Positions 19,016 to 27,325 of a stretch of DNA of 64,000 nucleotides are shown here, piece by piece; within the stretch, counting starts at the first letter, position 1; the number at the start of each line of letters is the position of its first letter. This DNA comes from Hyalangium versicolor (GTDB taxonomy: Bacteria > Myxococcota > Myxococcia > Myxococcales > Myxococcaceae): NCBI RefSeq assembly GCF_020103695.1, contig NZ_JAHXBF010000001.1:682001-746000 (forward strand), given 5' to 3'. The position numbers and the translations under genes are program-made. The notes under the pieces were generated by a model. It ran no database searches, was not told the origin of the DNA, and saw nothing but the letters and a program-made list of their open reading frames with translations.

Positions 19016-21313
19016 TCAGGGCGTGTAGAGCTCTACGGAGGTGGTTACGCCGGCCGCGTTGTAGCCGCCCGCCATGAGCACCTTTCCGGAGGGCAGCAGG
19101 CTGGCGGTGTGGATCACGCGAGCCGTCGCCATGGCCGCGGTCGCGGACCAGGAGTTGGTGGCTGGATTGTACAACTCTGCTTCGGTATGGGCGGCGCCAT
19201 TGTAGCCGCCCGTGATGAGCACTTTTCCGGAGGGCAGCAGCGTGGCGGTGTGCTGGAAGCGCCCCAAGAGCATGGTGCCCCCGGAGGACCAGGAGTTGGT
19301 GGCCGGATCGTACAAGTCCCCGGTGCCGGGGGCTCCGTAGCCGCCCATGACAAGCACCTTGCCGGAGTTGAGCAGCGTGGCGGCGGCGTTGAAGCGCGCC
19401 GCTGACAGTGCGCCAGCGGAGGACCAGGAGTTGGTGGCCGGGTCGTACACCTCCGCGGAGGCGGTGCCAATGCTATTGGCGATGGCCCCTCCTGCGACGA
19501 GCACTTTGCCCGAGGGCAGCAGCGTGGCGATGTGGGCAGCCCGCCGAATGGCCATGCTGCCAGCGGGGGACCAGGTATTGGTGGCGGGATCATACAGCTC
19601 CGCGGAGGTGAGACTGCTGCCGTTGTAGCCACCTGAGATGAGCACCTTGCCGGAGTTGAGCAGGGTTGCGGTGAAGTCGTGGCGGGCCGTGGCCATGGGC
19701 GCGGCGGAGGACCAGGAGTTGATGGCTGGGTCGTACACCTCGGCGGAGGCGAAGTAGGTGCCGTTATTGGAGCCCCCCGCCACGAGTACCTTTCCGGAGG
19801 GCAGCAGGGTGGCCGTGTGGCTGGTGCGGGCTTGGCTCATGGAGCCAGCGGCGGACCAGGAGTTGGTGGCGGGGTTGTACAATTCGGCGGAGGCCAGGGT
19901 GGCGGAAGCGCCGCCACCGCCCGTGACGAGCACCTTCCCGGAGTTGAGCACCGTAGCGGTGTGGATGTGGCGCCCTGCGTTCAAGGCGCCTGCGGTGGTC
20001 CAGCCTGTGGCGCACGTCGGCAGGCCGGAAACAGAGAAGGCCTGAGAGGATGAGAGACCGTAGGCATTGGAGGCGGTGGCGGTGACGATGGAAGTGACAC
20101 CCGACGGAGTGCAGGAGGGCGCCGTCCACACGATGTGGCTGGTGGTGACGGTGTTCTGGGCGGTGGCGAGCGAACCCGTGGTGGCACTCCAGGTAAACGT
20201 CAGGGAACTGGACTGAGGGTCCAGGGCGGTGACGTCAAAGGAGACCGTCTGGCCTGGAGCGGTGGAGGTGGCGGACTGGTAGAAGTTGGTGAAGAGGGGA
20301 GCGAAGCGAGTGGTGGAGGAGGAAGCGACGCACAGGTTGAGAGAGCCTGTGGTGTGCCCGCCGCGTCCGTCCTGAACCGTGACGGTGAGCTGGCAGTTGT
20401 TACAGGTGCTGGCCGGAACAGAAGAGGGAACGAAGGACGCGGAGCTCGAGGTGGCGTTGGTCCAGGTGCCTGGACAGGTAGCAGCCCACTGGTACGAGAG
20501 GGTATCGCTATCGGCATCCGAGGCGGTGGCGGAGACAGAGGTGGACTGCCCTGCGTCCAGGCGGTTGAGAGAGGCCGACACCTTGGAGACGACGGGGAAG
20601 AGGTTGAAGGAGATGTTGACGGCGGCGTTGCCGGTGGAGACACCAGAGACCACGTTGACGGCGAGGGAGACGAAGACGGCTGCGCCCTGAGAATCCGTCA
20701 CCGTCAGGGTGAGGGTCTGGACGCCCACGGAGGAGGGGGCTGTCCACGAGGTGCTCGAAGCAGAGGGAGCAGAGAAAGTGCCGCCGGTGCCTGTCCACGC
20801 CAGGGTAAAGGTGTCGCCCGCGTTGGGATCGTGAACCGTGGCGGTCAGTGAGAGAGAGGCCCCTGTCTGGACGGAAGTGGAGGAGGCCACGAGCGAGTCA
20901 ATGACGGGAGCCTCGTTGGCATAGGGAGGAGGGGGAGCAATCTCTTGCAGTGTTATCGCCACCGCGGTGGTCTGGTTGGCGGTGATAGTGATGCTGGAAG
21001 CCTGACCCTGGAAGCGTTTGGTGTTGGAGGAGTCGAAGGCCTCAGCGAGAAAGGCCCTGTTGGAGCCGGCGGGGATGTTGCCGATGAGGCCACCCCACGA
21101 GTCATTGGACTTGGCCAGCTCGACGACCAGGGGGGACATATCCGCGGCAGAGACAGTGACCTTGACGCGAGTGACTTCACTGGAGGTGAGGGCTTGCTGG
21201 GTGGAGGCGGCGAACTGGACGGAGCCGGTGGGCTGGGAGGGTGGAGAGGTGCAGGCTGCGAGGCAGAGCAGCAGCAGAGGGGCGAGTGTGCAGAGACGCG
21301 GGTGCATGGGCAC
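19016..21313 (-). CDS. Kelch-repeat/Ig-like lipoprotein C
   Basis: 765 residues; GTG 21313 with AAGGA nearby is preferred over the ATG two codons in. Lipobox LAAC (Cys21). Same plan as A: conserved beta domain, three Ig/PKD modules (Ig cysteines in CNNCQLTVTVQDGRGG), then kelch repeats of DPATNSWS type ending YTP. The likely first gene of the tandem set, since minus-strand transcription runs C to B to A with gaps of 138 and 93 nt. Confidence 0.8.
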   Translation of the reverse strand: MPMHPRLCTLAPLLLLCLAACTSPPSQPTGSVQFAASTQQALTSSEVTRVKVTVSAADMSPLVVELAKSNDSWGGLIGNIPAGSNRAFLAEAFDSSNTKRFQGQASSITITANQTTAVAITLQEIAPPPPYANEAPVIDSLVASSTSVQTGASLSLTATVHDPNAGDTFTLAWTGTGGTFSAPSASSTSWTAPSSVGVQTLTLTVTDSQGAAVFVSLAVNVVSGVSTGNAAVNISFNLFPVVSKVSASLNRLDAGQSTSVSATASDADSDTLSYQWAATCPGTWTNATSSSASFVPSSVPASTCNNCQLTVTVQDGRGGHTTGSLNLCVASSSTTRFAPLFTNFYQSATSTAPGQTVSFDVTALDPQSSSLTFTWSATTGSLATAQNTVTTSHIVWTAPSCTPSGVTSIVTATASNAYGLSSSQAFSVSGLPTCATGWTTAGALNAGRHIHTATVLNSGKVLVTGGGGASATLASAELYNPATNSWSAAGSMSQARTSHTATLLPSGKVLVAGGSNNGTYFASAEVYDPAINSWSSAAPMATARHDFTATLLNSGKVLISGGYNGSSLTSAELYDPATNTWSPAGSMAIRRAAHIATLLPSGKVLVAGGAIANSIGTASAEVYDPATNSWSSAGALSAARFNAAATLLNSGKVLVMGGYGAPGTGDLYDPATNSWSSGGTMLLGRFQHTATLLPSGKVLITGGYNGAAHTEAELYNPATNSWSATAAMATARVIHTASLLPSGKVLMAGGYNAAGVTTSVELYTP

Positions 21314-21912
21314 GACTTGTCCTTGAGGGTAGCGGTGGCGTTGTGAAGGGACTCACGCTGATAACGGGCTACGTCGCGTTCAGTGGCAAGATGAGGTGAG
21401 TGGGCAAGTCGCGCAAATTCACTGAAGTGGGGCCGAGCAGATCCGCTTCAACGTGGATGAGCCGATGAGAAGGAAAATGATGCAGAAATTCGCGGCCTGC
21501 TGAAGTGCGAGGTGTTGGCCCGTGGTGCGCGACACTCTAGGTCGCTGAAGACAGCGACTCCTTGTCCTGGCGCGTGTCCGAGCCCGTTAGCGTCACCGCC
21601 ATCTCCCCCAGCGTCCCCCGCTGCGCCAGGGTGAGTGCCCACGCCCACCCCAGAACCCTTGAAAACAAGAACCCCCGGGGCCATGGAGATGTGAAGAGTT
21701 CCGGCATGGATGACCCTCGGTGGAGGAGGGGTTGAGCACCGCACCCAGGCGGCTGCGGGGCTCTATACTCCAAGGGTTGACGGGCGAGTAGACCCAATGC
21801 GTCGGTCCTGGCCCGCCGCTCCACGGCCTGTCATCCGCAAGAGAGGCGCATCCCGAGGATGATTCCGCATTCTGTTCTGGTAGCGTCGCGCACTACCCAG
21901 GAGGTTGAGTCC
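21314..21912. other. 600-bp gap with decayed module and possible promoters
   Basis: No intact gene is visible. 21530-21660 is a remnant of the JAB-like/Pro-rich lipoprotein module (separate entry). 21314-21420 should hold the promoter of the kelch genes on the minus strand and 21840-21912 that of the kinase leader on the plus strand; I see no clear consensus boxes in either. Confidence 0.5.
21530..21660 (+). pseudogene. Mosaic remnant of the lipoprotein module (copy 3)
   Basis: 21539-21587 matches the middle of the JAB-like gene at 12844-12892 (shared GGCG/AGCGACTCC-TGTCCTGGCG-GTGTCCGAGCCCGT). It then jumps to a match with the end of the Pro-rich gene at 14022-14075 (CACCGCCA-CTCCCCCAGC... 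GCTGCGCCAGGGTGAGTGCC). About 1.1 kb present in copy 1 is absent. No reading frame survives. It shows that this module has been duplicated and deleted repeatedly around the kelch genes. Confidence 0.65.
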
Positions 21913-21987
21913 ATGCGCGAGGTTGCTCCCATCACTCCGGCTGCGCCGCCGCTCCTGAGCGAGGGGCCGTCGGGAGTCCGCCCATGA
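21913..21987 (+). CDS. 24-codon leader ORF in front of the kinase
   Basis: ATG 21913 has a perfect AGGAGG 7-12 nt upstream (21900 region), stronger than that of the kinase itself. The peptide begins MREVAPITPAAPPLLSEG, is Pro/Ala-rich, and its TGA shares ATGA with the kinase ATG at 21984. This looks like a short coupled leader that sets kinase translation. The encoded peptide has no recognised function; it could also be a decayed gene end. Confidence 0.5.
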   Translation: MREVAPITPAAPPLLSEGPSGVRP

Positions 21988-24017
21988 GCGGGCGCGAGGA
22001 GGAGGGTGTTCCGGAGGTGTCACCCGGAACGGATGTGGGGGGCTACGTGGTGGAAGCCCAGCTCGGCGAGGGAGGGTTCGGCACCGTGTTCCTTGCGCGG
22101 CGGGGAGGTGAGCTCTACGCGTTGAAGCTGCTGCCGCTGGAGGAGGTAGGGGAGTGGGCCGTGCGGGAACTGCTCAACCTGGCGAAGGTTCAGCACCCCC
22201 ACGTGGTGCGCCTGCTGGGGCACGGCCAGTGGCCGGACAAGGCCCCCCGCTACTTCGTCATCGTCATGGAGTACGTGCCGGGCCGGCGCCTGGACGTGTG
22301 GGTGAGCACCGAGAACCCCTCGGCGCGCGAGGCGGTGCGCAAGGTGCTGGGCGTGGCGCGGGCGCTCGTTGCCCTCCATGGGGAGAAGGTGATCCACCGG
22401 GATGTGAAGGAAGCCAACATCCTGGTGCGCGATTCCTCCGGCGAGGTGGTGCTGGTGGACCTCGGTGTGGGGGGCGACGAGGAAGCCGGGTGGCGGACCG
22501 GGGGTTTGCTGCCGCCAGGGACGCCGGACTATCGCAGCCCCGAGGCCTGGCGCTTCGAGCGGGAGAACAAGGGCGTACCGGGCGCGCACTACCGCTCCAT
22601 GCCCTCGGATGACTTGTACGCGCTGGGGGTGGTGCTCTACTGGCTGCTGACGAACCGCAGGCCCTTCTACGTGAGGAAGCGGAAGGACGTGGACCCCGTC
22701 CTGATCGAGGCGCCCACGCCTCCCCACCTCCTCAACCCTCGGGTCCCCGTGGAGCTGAGCGAGCTGTGCCTGCGGCTCTTGGCGAAGAAGCCCGAGGAGC
22801 GCCCCGCGGATGCGCAGGAGCTGTGCGAGGCACTTTCGGCGGTGCTGGAACGACAGGAGGCAATCTGGGAGGCGCCGCTGTGTGAAGTCTTCAGCGTGCA
22901 CACCCTCACCACGCGCCTGGGCCCCGGGGCAGACGAGGTGGCGCACTACCTGAAGGCGTCGCGAGAGGCCGAAGCGCGGCCCCGGCGAGGCGTGCGCCCT
23001 CTTGTGGTGGTGGAGGGTGAAGCTCCCGCAGCAGTTGAAGACGCCGCACCTCCTCGCGCTCTTCCTGGCTCTTCTCCCGCCGCGAGCCCTCCCATGCCAG
23101 CCATGGCGGCACTGGCCCTTGCCGCTCCACCTGAGGCCCCTGTCGTCCTCTCCGTCGAGGCCGTGCCGCCTGCGCCCGTGGCCCCGGTCTCGGCGCCCGA
23201 TCAAGTTCCGCCGTCACCTGCGAGCGCCAGGGAGCGGCAGCCAGCATCGCGGGCCAGGCGCGTCCCATGGCTGGTGGTGGCGGGGCTGATCCTCACGGGG
23301 GTTGTGGGGGGAGGCGGGGTCTGGTTTTGGGCGGCCTCGTCCCGTACCGCCAGCCCGCCACCGTTCGCCGCTGGGACTGGCGGAGAGCCGCGCGCCTGGC
23401 GTTTCGAGGACGCGCCGGAGGTGACCTGGAAGGTAGGCAGGAAAGTGGCGCCGCCCTGGAAGCCGCCGGAAGCTACCGAGCAGGGAGAGGCTTCCATGAA
23501 AGACCCACAGCAGAAGCAGCAGAAGCAGCAGAAGGGCCTCGGTCCCGTGGGCAGGGCCATTGCCACGGGTGCCTGCATCACAGCGGCTTGCACGGGGCCC
23601 CAGGTTCGCCCCGAGCCTCCCTCCGAGTCGTGTCCTCCCGGCGCTCTCAAGACCATGGCTGGACTGGGCATCAACATCGGCGACGAAGCGGATGCGGTGC
23701 TCACCCCCGGACCGGTGGGCCGGATCATGTCCGTGAGGGAGGGGGGGAGCAGCATGAGGCTCCTCGGGAAGCCATTCGACAACCTGCCCTCGAACCCGAT
23801 CCTGAAGGGGCGACTCATCTTTGGGGCGGAGCGCGTCTACGGGCGGTTTACCCTGGTACAAGAGAGGGATGGCACCCGCACCTGGCCTGTCTGCTTCGAG
23901 TTGGCGGACGCCGAGCACGACCGTGGAATGAAGATGGAGAGTGGTTCGACGGCCGACACGGCGAGTGTGGGGAATACTGGGAGGGTGGTAGCGGTGGATC
24001 GCTTCCAGGGACGCTGA
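21984..24017 (+). CDS. Membrane-anchored Ser/Thr protein kinase
   Basis: 677 residues. Kinase domain ~20-300: Gly-rich loop GEGGFGTV (28-35), catalytic Lys48 (YALKLL), HRDVKEAN (138-145; Asp140), metal motif DLG (159-161) instead of DFG, and GTPDYRSPE as activation-loop end. A Pro/Ala-rich juxtamembrane region leads to one transmembrane helix (about 428-450, VPWLVVAGLILTGVV). The extracytoplasmic part has a Lys/Gln run (KQQKQQK) and a ~120-residue domain with ITAACTGPQV that may sense an envelope signal. It leads the DUF2381/SitA/immunity set, which suggests phospho-control or a shared operon. Confidence 0.88.
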   Translation: MSGREEEGVPEVSPGTDVGGYVVEAQLGEGGFGTVFLARRGGELYALKLLPLEEVGEWAVRELLNLAKVQHPHVVRLLGHGQWPDKAPRYFVIVMEYVPGRRLDVWVSTENPSAREAVRKVLGVARALVALHGEKVIHRDVKEANILVRDSSGEVVLVDLGVGGDEEAGWRTGGLLPPGTPDYRSPEAWRFERENKGVPGAHYRSMPSDDLYALGVVLYWLLTNRRPFYVRKRKDVDPVLIEAPTPPHLLNPRVPVELSELCLRLLAKKPEERPADAQELCEALSAVLERQEAIWEAPLCEVFSVHTLTTRLGPGADEVAHYLKASREAEARPRRGVRPLVVVEGEAPAAVEDAAPPRALPGSSPAASPPMPAMAALALAAPPEAPVVLSVEAVPPAPVAPVSAPDQVPPSPASARERQPASRARRVPWLVVAGLILTGVVGGGGVWFWAASSRTASPPPFAAGTGGEPRAWRFEDAPEVTWKVGRKVAPPWKPPEATEQGEASMKDPQQKQQKQQKGLGPVGRAIATGACITAACTGPQVRPEPPSESCPPGALKTMAGLGINIGDEADAVLTPGPVGRIMSVREGGSSMRLLGKPFDNLPSNPILKGRLIFGAERVYGRFTLVQERDGTRTWPVCFELADAEHDRGMKMESGSTADTASVGNTGRVVAVDRFQGR

Positions 24018-24122
24018 CCCGGGCGGGGCTCCCGGAGCGAGTGACGCTCTCGAGAGGGAAGGCGTGGTAGAGGCGACCTCCCAGGACGCTCAGCCGCGTC
24101 CCCACTCAGGAGGTTCTGTTCC

Positions 24123-25046
24123 GTGTTCAACTCGTCCCCCGCCGCTCTTTTGGCGCTGGCGCTCCTCGTGGGCGCCACAGCCACCGCGCAGCCGCGAGCC
24201 GTCCCCTGCGAAACGGGGACACGGCGTATCGAGCTGAAGACGGAGCCCACCGGAGAAGTGCCCGAGCTGTGCATCGGTCCCGAGCTGTCCACCGTGTTCC
24301 TCTTCTACGGCGCGGAGCTCCTCAGTCATGGAGTAGCCGTGGACGGACGGGAGCGCTTCACCGTGGTGGAGGTGAGCAACACCGTGCTTCGGCTGGTTCC
24401 TTCGGGCCGTGTCACGCCGGGAGAGCGATTCCGGCTGATGGTCCGCTTCAAGGATGAAGAGGCTCCGGCGAGCGCGGCCTTCTGGCTGGTGGTGTCCCCC
24501 GGGCAGGTGGAGCCCCTCGTGGAGGTGTACCGCGAGAAGCGCACCCTGGAGTCCTACCAGCAGGAAGTGCAGGAGAAGGACACCCAGCTCCACCAGTGCC
24601 AGGAGGACAACAAGAGCCTGCTCGCCGAGAAGGACAGTCCCGGGCGACTCACGGGCTTGGTGGCTACCGGGCTCATGAATGAGGAGGGGATCGCCCGCAA
24701 GCACATCTCTTTGAGCATCGGGATGCACCCTGGGAATGCCGCCGAGGTGGTTCGGGCCTACAGCTATCGTTCCAACCGCACGGTGGCTGTCATGATGTGG
24801 CTGGATGGCATCACGCGAACGCAGCCCTTACGAGTGGTCAGAGCGGAATTGGTGGGGCCAGGACGCCGCCCGTTGCGTGTGTACCCACCCTGGCAAGCCG
24901 AGCCCCTCAGCTACGACGTGAAGGACCGGCGCGTGGTGATCGAAGCGGACGCCACGGAGGCAGAGAGCCGTGGCAGCTTCACGCTCAAATTGTGGGATGC
25001 GGGGGGGACCCGGAGCATCATCGTCACGGGTGTGACGTTCCCGTAG
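24123..25046 (+). CDS. DUF2381-family secreted protein
   Basis: 307 residues, GTG start with AGGAGG 8-13 nt upstream. Signal peptide ends near ATAQP. Pattern typical of the myxobacterial DUF2381 paralogue family: RRIELKTEP, ELCIGPELSTVFLFYGAEL, RVTPGERFRLMVRF, then a coiled-coil-like stretch (~135-175, YREKRTLESYQQEV) and a C-terminal beta domain ending in SIIVTGVTFP. The family is frequent beside Ser/Thr kinases and SitA-type toxins in myxobacteria (from memory). It is periplasmic or envelope-located and its role is unknown. Confidence 0.75.
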   Translation: MFNSSPAALLALALLVGATATAQPRAVPCETGTRRIELKTEPTGEVPELCIGPELSTVFLFYGAELLSHGVAVDGRERFTVVEVSNTVLRLVPSGRVTPGERFRLMVRFKDEEAPASAAFWLVVSPGQVEPLVEVYREKRTLESYQQEVQEKDTQLHQCQEDNKSLLAEKDSPGRLTGLVATGLMNEEGIARKHISLSIGMHPGNAAEVVRAYSYRSNRTVAVMMWLDGITRTQPLRVVRAELVGPGRRPLRVYPPWQAEPLSYDVKDRRVVIEADATEAESRGSFTLKLWDAGGTRSIIVTGVTFP

Positions 25047-25078
25047 ACTGGAAAACTCCTCGCTCAGGAGGGCGTCTC

Positions 25079-26344
25079 ATGGCATCTCGTCTGACCGTAG
25101 CGGTCGTGCTGTTGGCGCTGCTCAATGCGTGTGCCTCGCAGCGAGTGGTATGCCTCGACACGGGCCAGGAGGCGCCCATCGAGTACAGGCCGCCGACCTC
25201 GAACAAGTCCGTGAGGGTGGGCGCCGAAGCGTTCGAGGAAGCGTTGACGCAGTGGGTACTGAATGCGCCCCTCACCCTCCGTCCACCCCAGCAAGGTGGG
25301 CTGGTGCGCGCCTCCTATCCGAGCGACGCCTCGGATGCGCGCTGGCAGAGCCTGATGAGCAAGAGCTTCGGCGGCATCTGCGAGCCGGGCCAGCGCAAGG
25401 AAAGCTGCCTCTCCCTGCTCGATGATGTGATGGGCCTGAGCAAGTGGGACAAGCTGGGGGTGGCCCTGGGCCTGTCGCTCGATCCCCTCAAGGAGAGTAT
25501 CGCCAAGGCGGTGGAGAAGACGCTGGCCCCCCAGCTCTTCTACACGGTGATCGCCACGGGGCTCATCACCTGGGCCGTGTTGGCGGCCAACCCCGAGCCC
25601 GTGTTTACCAAGGCGGCGGCGGTCGTGTCGGCGGCGCTGTTGATCTACCTGGGAGTGGAGACGTTCCTGGAGTTGGTGGATGCGAGCCGGGAGTTGAAGT
25701 GGGCCAGTGACCGGGCAACCACTTGGGAGGAGTTGGAGCGGGCCAGCAAGCGCTTCGCGAACCGTGTGGGGCCGGAGGTGGCCCGCGTCTTCGTGTTGGC
25801 GGTGACGGTGGTGGTGAGCCACGGCATGGCAGGGGGCTCGGCATGGCTGGCCTCAAGGCTGGCGATGCTGCCCAGCTTCACGGAGGCGGCGGCGCTGGGG
25901 TCCTCACAACTGCGCCTCACACTTTCGGAGATAGGACAGGTGAGCGCGGTTGCAGTTTCCGCCGATGGCACCATCACAATTACCCTGGCTCCCACGGCGG
26001 TCGCCATGACAGCAGGGAAGACAATCTCAGGCGGGGGCACCTCAGAGGGAGCATTGGAAATCGCTGAGGCCGGAGGACGACATGCAGGCTTCATGAGAAA
26101 CTACCAGGGGAAGCCACCCGGCGAATTACGTAGGGGCATTGACTCACTCAAGAAGCAGATCGCAGAACACAAAGACAAGATCGCCAACCCGGAGAAATAC
26201 ATTCCCAACTGGAAATCGTTGGACCCAAGGCAGCAGAACGCATTGATTGATAAGAAATGGCCATCGGATATCCAGCGGCAGACTGAGCAGTTGGAAATCC
26301 TCGAAGGGCTGCTGAAGAAAGCCCTAGGGAGCGGCCCGACATGA
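25079..26344 (+). CDS. sitA: SitA-like polymorphic lipoprotein toxin (outer-membrane exchange)
   Basis: 421 residues. ATG 25079 follows CAGGAGGG. Lipobox LNAC (Cys18). Residues 20-330 match my memory of the SitA5-type carrier: CLDTGQEAPIEYRPP, a LMSKSFGGIC block, LLDDVMGLSKWDKLGVALGL, a hydrophobic pair (LFYTVIATGLITWAVLAA; AAVVSAALLIYLGV) and FANRVGPEVARVFVLAVTVVVSHGMAGG. Residues ~340-421 are a different, charged, variable domain (GFMRNYQGKP ... IAEHKDKIANP ... W-x-SLDPRQQNALIDKKWP) expected to be the toxin. SitA proteins pass between kin through TraA-dependent outer-membrane exchange and kill recipients lacking immunity. The next gene overlaps it at ATGA, as toxin-immunity pairs do. Toxin activity itself is not identifiable. 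Confidence 0.75.
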   Translation: MASRLTVAVVLLALLNACASQRVVCLDTGQEAPIEYRPPTSNKSVRVGAEAFEEALTQWVLNAPLTLRPPQQGGLVRASYPSDASDARWQSLMSKSFGGICEPGQRKESCLSLLDDVMGLSKWDKLGVALGLSLDPLKESIAKAVEKTLAPQLFYTVIATGLITWAVLAANPEPVFTKAAAVVSAALLIYLGVETFLELVDASRELKWASDRATTWEELERASKRFANRVGPEVARVFVLAVTVVVSHGMAGGSAWLASRLAMLPSFTEAAALGSSQLRLTLSEIGQVSAVAVSADGTITITLAPTAVAMTAGKTISGGGTSEGALEIAEAGGRHAGFMRNYQGKPPGELRRGIDSLKKQIAEHKDKIANPEKYIPNWKSLDPRQQNALIDKKWPSDIQRQTEQLEILEGLLKKALGSGPT

Positions 26345-26571
26345 GTGTCGATCTCTATCTTCGCGATCTAGGCATCCTTCTCAAGGAGAAGGCACTAGAA
26401 GCCAAGGAGGAGAGTAGAACTGCACCGGAGGACGAACGTGCATTTACGCTTGGACGTTTGATGGCATTTCACGAAGTCATCTCCCTCATGCAGCAACAAG
26501 CTCATGCCTTTGGGATCACTTTGGAGGAACTAGGCTTGGACGACATTCAGCCAGAAAAGGATCTCGTATGA
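26341..26571 (+). CDS. Putative cognate immunity protein of the SitA-like toxin
   Basis: 76 residues, start codon inside the toxin stop (ATGA, 26341-26344). Mostly helical and acidic (LRDLGILLKEKALEAKEE; AFGITLEELGLDDIQP), no signal peptide, so cytoplasmic. I do not recognise the family. Assignment rests on position, overlap and size. Its base composition is less GC-rich than its surroundings, as is the toxin tail, suggesting that toxin tail and immunity arrived together by transfer. Confidence 0.55.
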   Translation: MSVDLYLRDLGILLKEKALEAKEESRTAPEDERAFTLGRLMAFHEVISLMQQQAHAFGITLEELGLDDIQPEKDLV

Positions 26572-26656
26572 GATGAATCATGAGTCCATGGGAATCGAAG
26601 CGCACGCCTGAGCGAGTGCATTCAGGTCTTCCAGGTGAATTGAGCGGTGATATTAC

Positions 26657-27010
26657 GTGCAGGACAAAGTCACCATGGATTGGACATACGTGATGACCGG
26701 GCTCGACGCGCACCTCTCGGACGAAAAGGTTCGCTGCGACGTGGAGGAGTTTTTCAATGCTGTGGGGCGTCGACTCGACGTCGATGGCGAGGCGGTCGTT
26801 TTCCCCCCAGAGACTCGAGTCCACGTTGTGGAGAAAATGCTGGTTCGCAACCCCGAGGTTCGCGGCGGCGGGTACTTCCTGGTCAAGTCCGTCCTCAATC
26901 CCACCTTCCAAGACGGGAAGTACACCGGTCGCGCTCTCTCGGGGACGCTGAAGATCATGTACGATCTGGAGGGCGGCTGGCTGGACGAGTTCTATTCACG
27001 CGCGGCCTGA
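26657..27010 (+). CDS. Hypothetical protein downstream of the toxin-immunity pair
   Basis: 117 residues from GTG 26657; ATG 26675 is the alternative and neither has a strong SD. Mixed alpha/beta, soluble: DAHLSDEKVRCDVEEFFNAVGRR then ETRVHVVEKMLVRNPEVRGGG. No known motif. Located between the immunity candidate and a decayed lipoprotein module, it may be a second (orphan) immunity gene, but this is only positional. Confidence 0.45.
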   Translation: MQDKVTMDWTYVMTGLDAHLSDEKVRCDVEEFFNAVGRRLDVDGEAVVFPPETRVHVVEKMLVRNPEVRGGGYFLVKSVLNPTFQDGKYTGRALSGTLKIMYDLEGGWLDEFYSRAA

Positions 27011-27044
27011 TTTCGCCGACTCGCCCCACAACCCGGCTGAGGAC

Positions 27045-27262
27045 GCGTTGCTCAAGCTCCCGGGCGCCAAGGTGTGTGACTGGGCGGCGCAACAGCCCAT
27101 CGTTGGTCTGTCCACGGAGTACTGCTCGACGGTCGATGTCGCTGGAGACGGCGACTCCCTCGTTGGTTTCCCACGGGTGAGGCCCAACAGCGGAGCAATG
27201 CCAATTCTCGCTGGGTCACTCTCGGTCACTGCGCTCCAGGCAACCTCACTGGGCACGGTATG
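27045..27262 (+). pseudogene. Deleted JAB-like lipoprotein gene (module copy 2)
   Basis: Starts in homology with copy 1 at ALLKLPGAKVCDWAAQQP (27045 on), continues to GDGDSL, then fuses to what is the end of copy 1 (FPTGE... region) in the wrong frame. About 320 bp, including the HNH...SSDD metal motif, is missing. The 5' part with the signal peptide is also absent. Clearly a non-functional remnant. The Pro-rich partner downstream is intact. Confidence 0.7.
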
Positions 27263-27325
27263 ACCGTGCCTCGATATGGAACGCAGCGCCCAGAGTTCTG
27301 TTGCTGGGTGCGATGGAGGAAAGAG

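Noticed and set aside
14198..21313. Regularly spaced repeats, CRISPR-like at first sight
   Set aside because: Repeat unit is ~145 bp, in frame and codes for kelch motifs; spacers are not unique short sequences.
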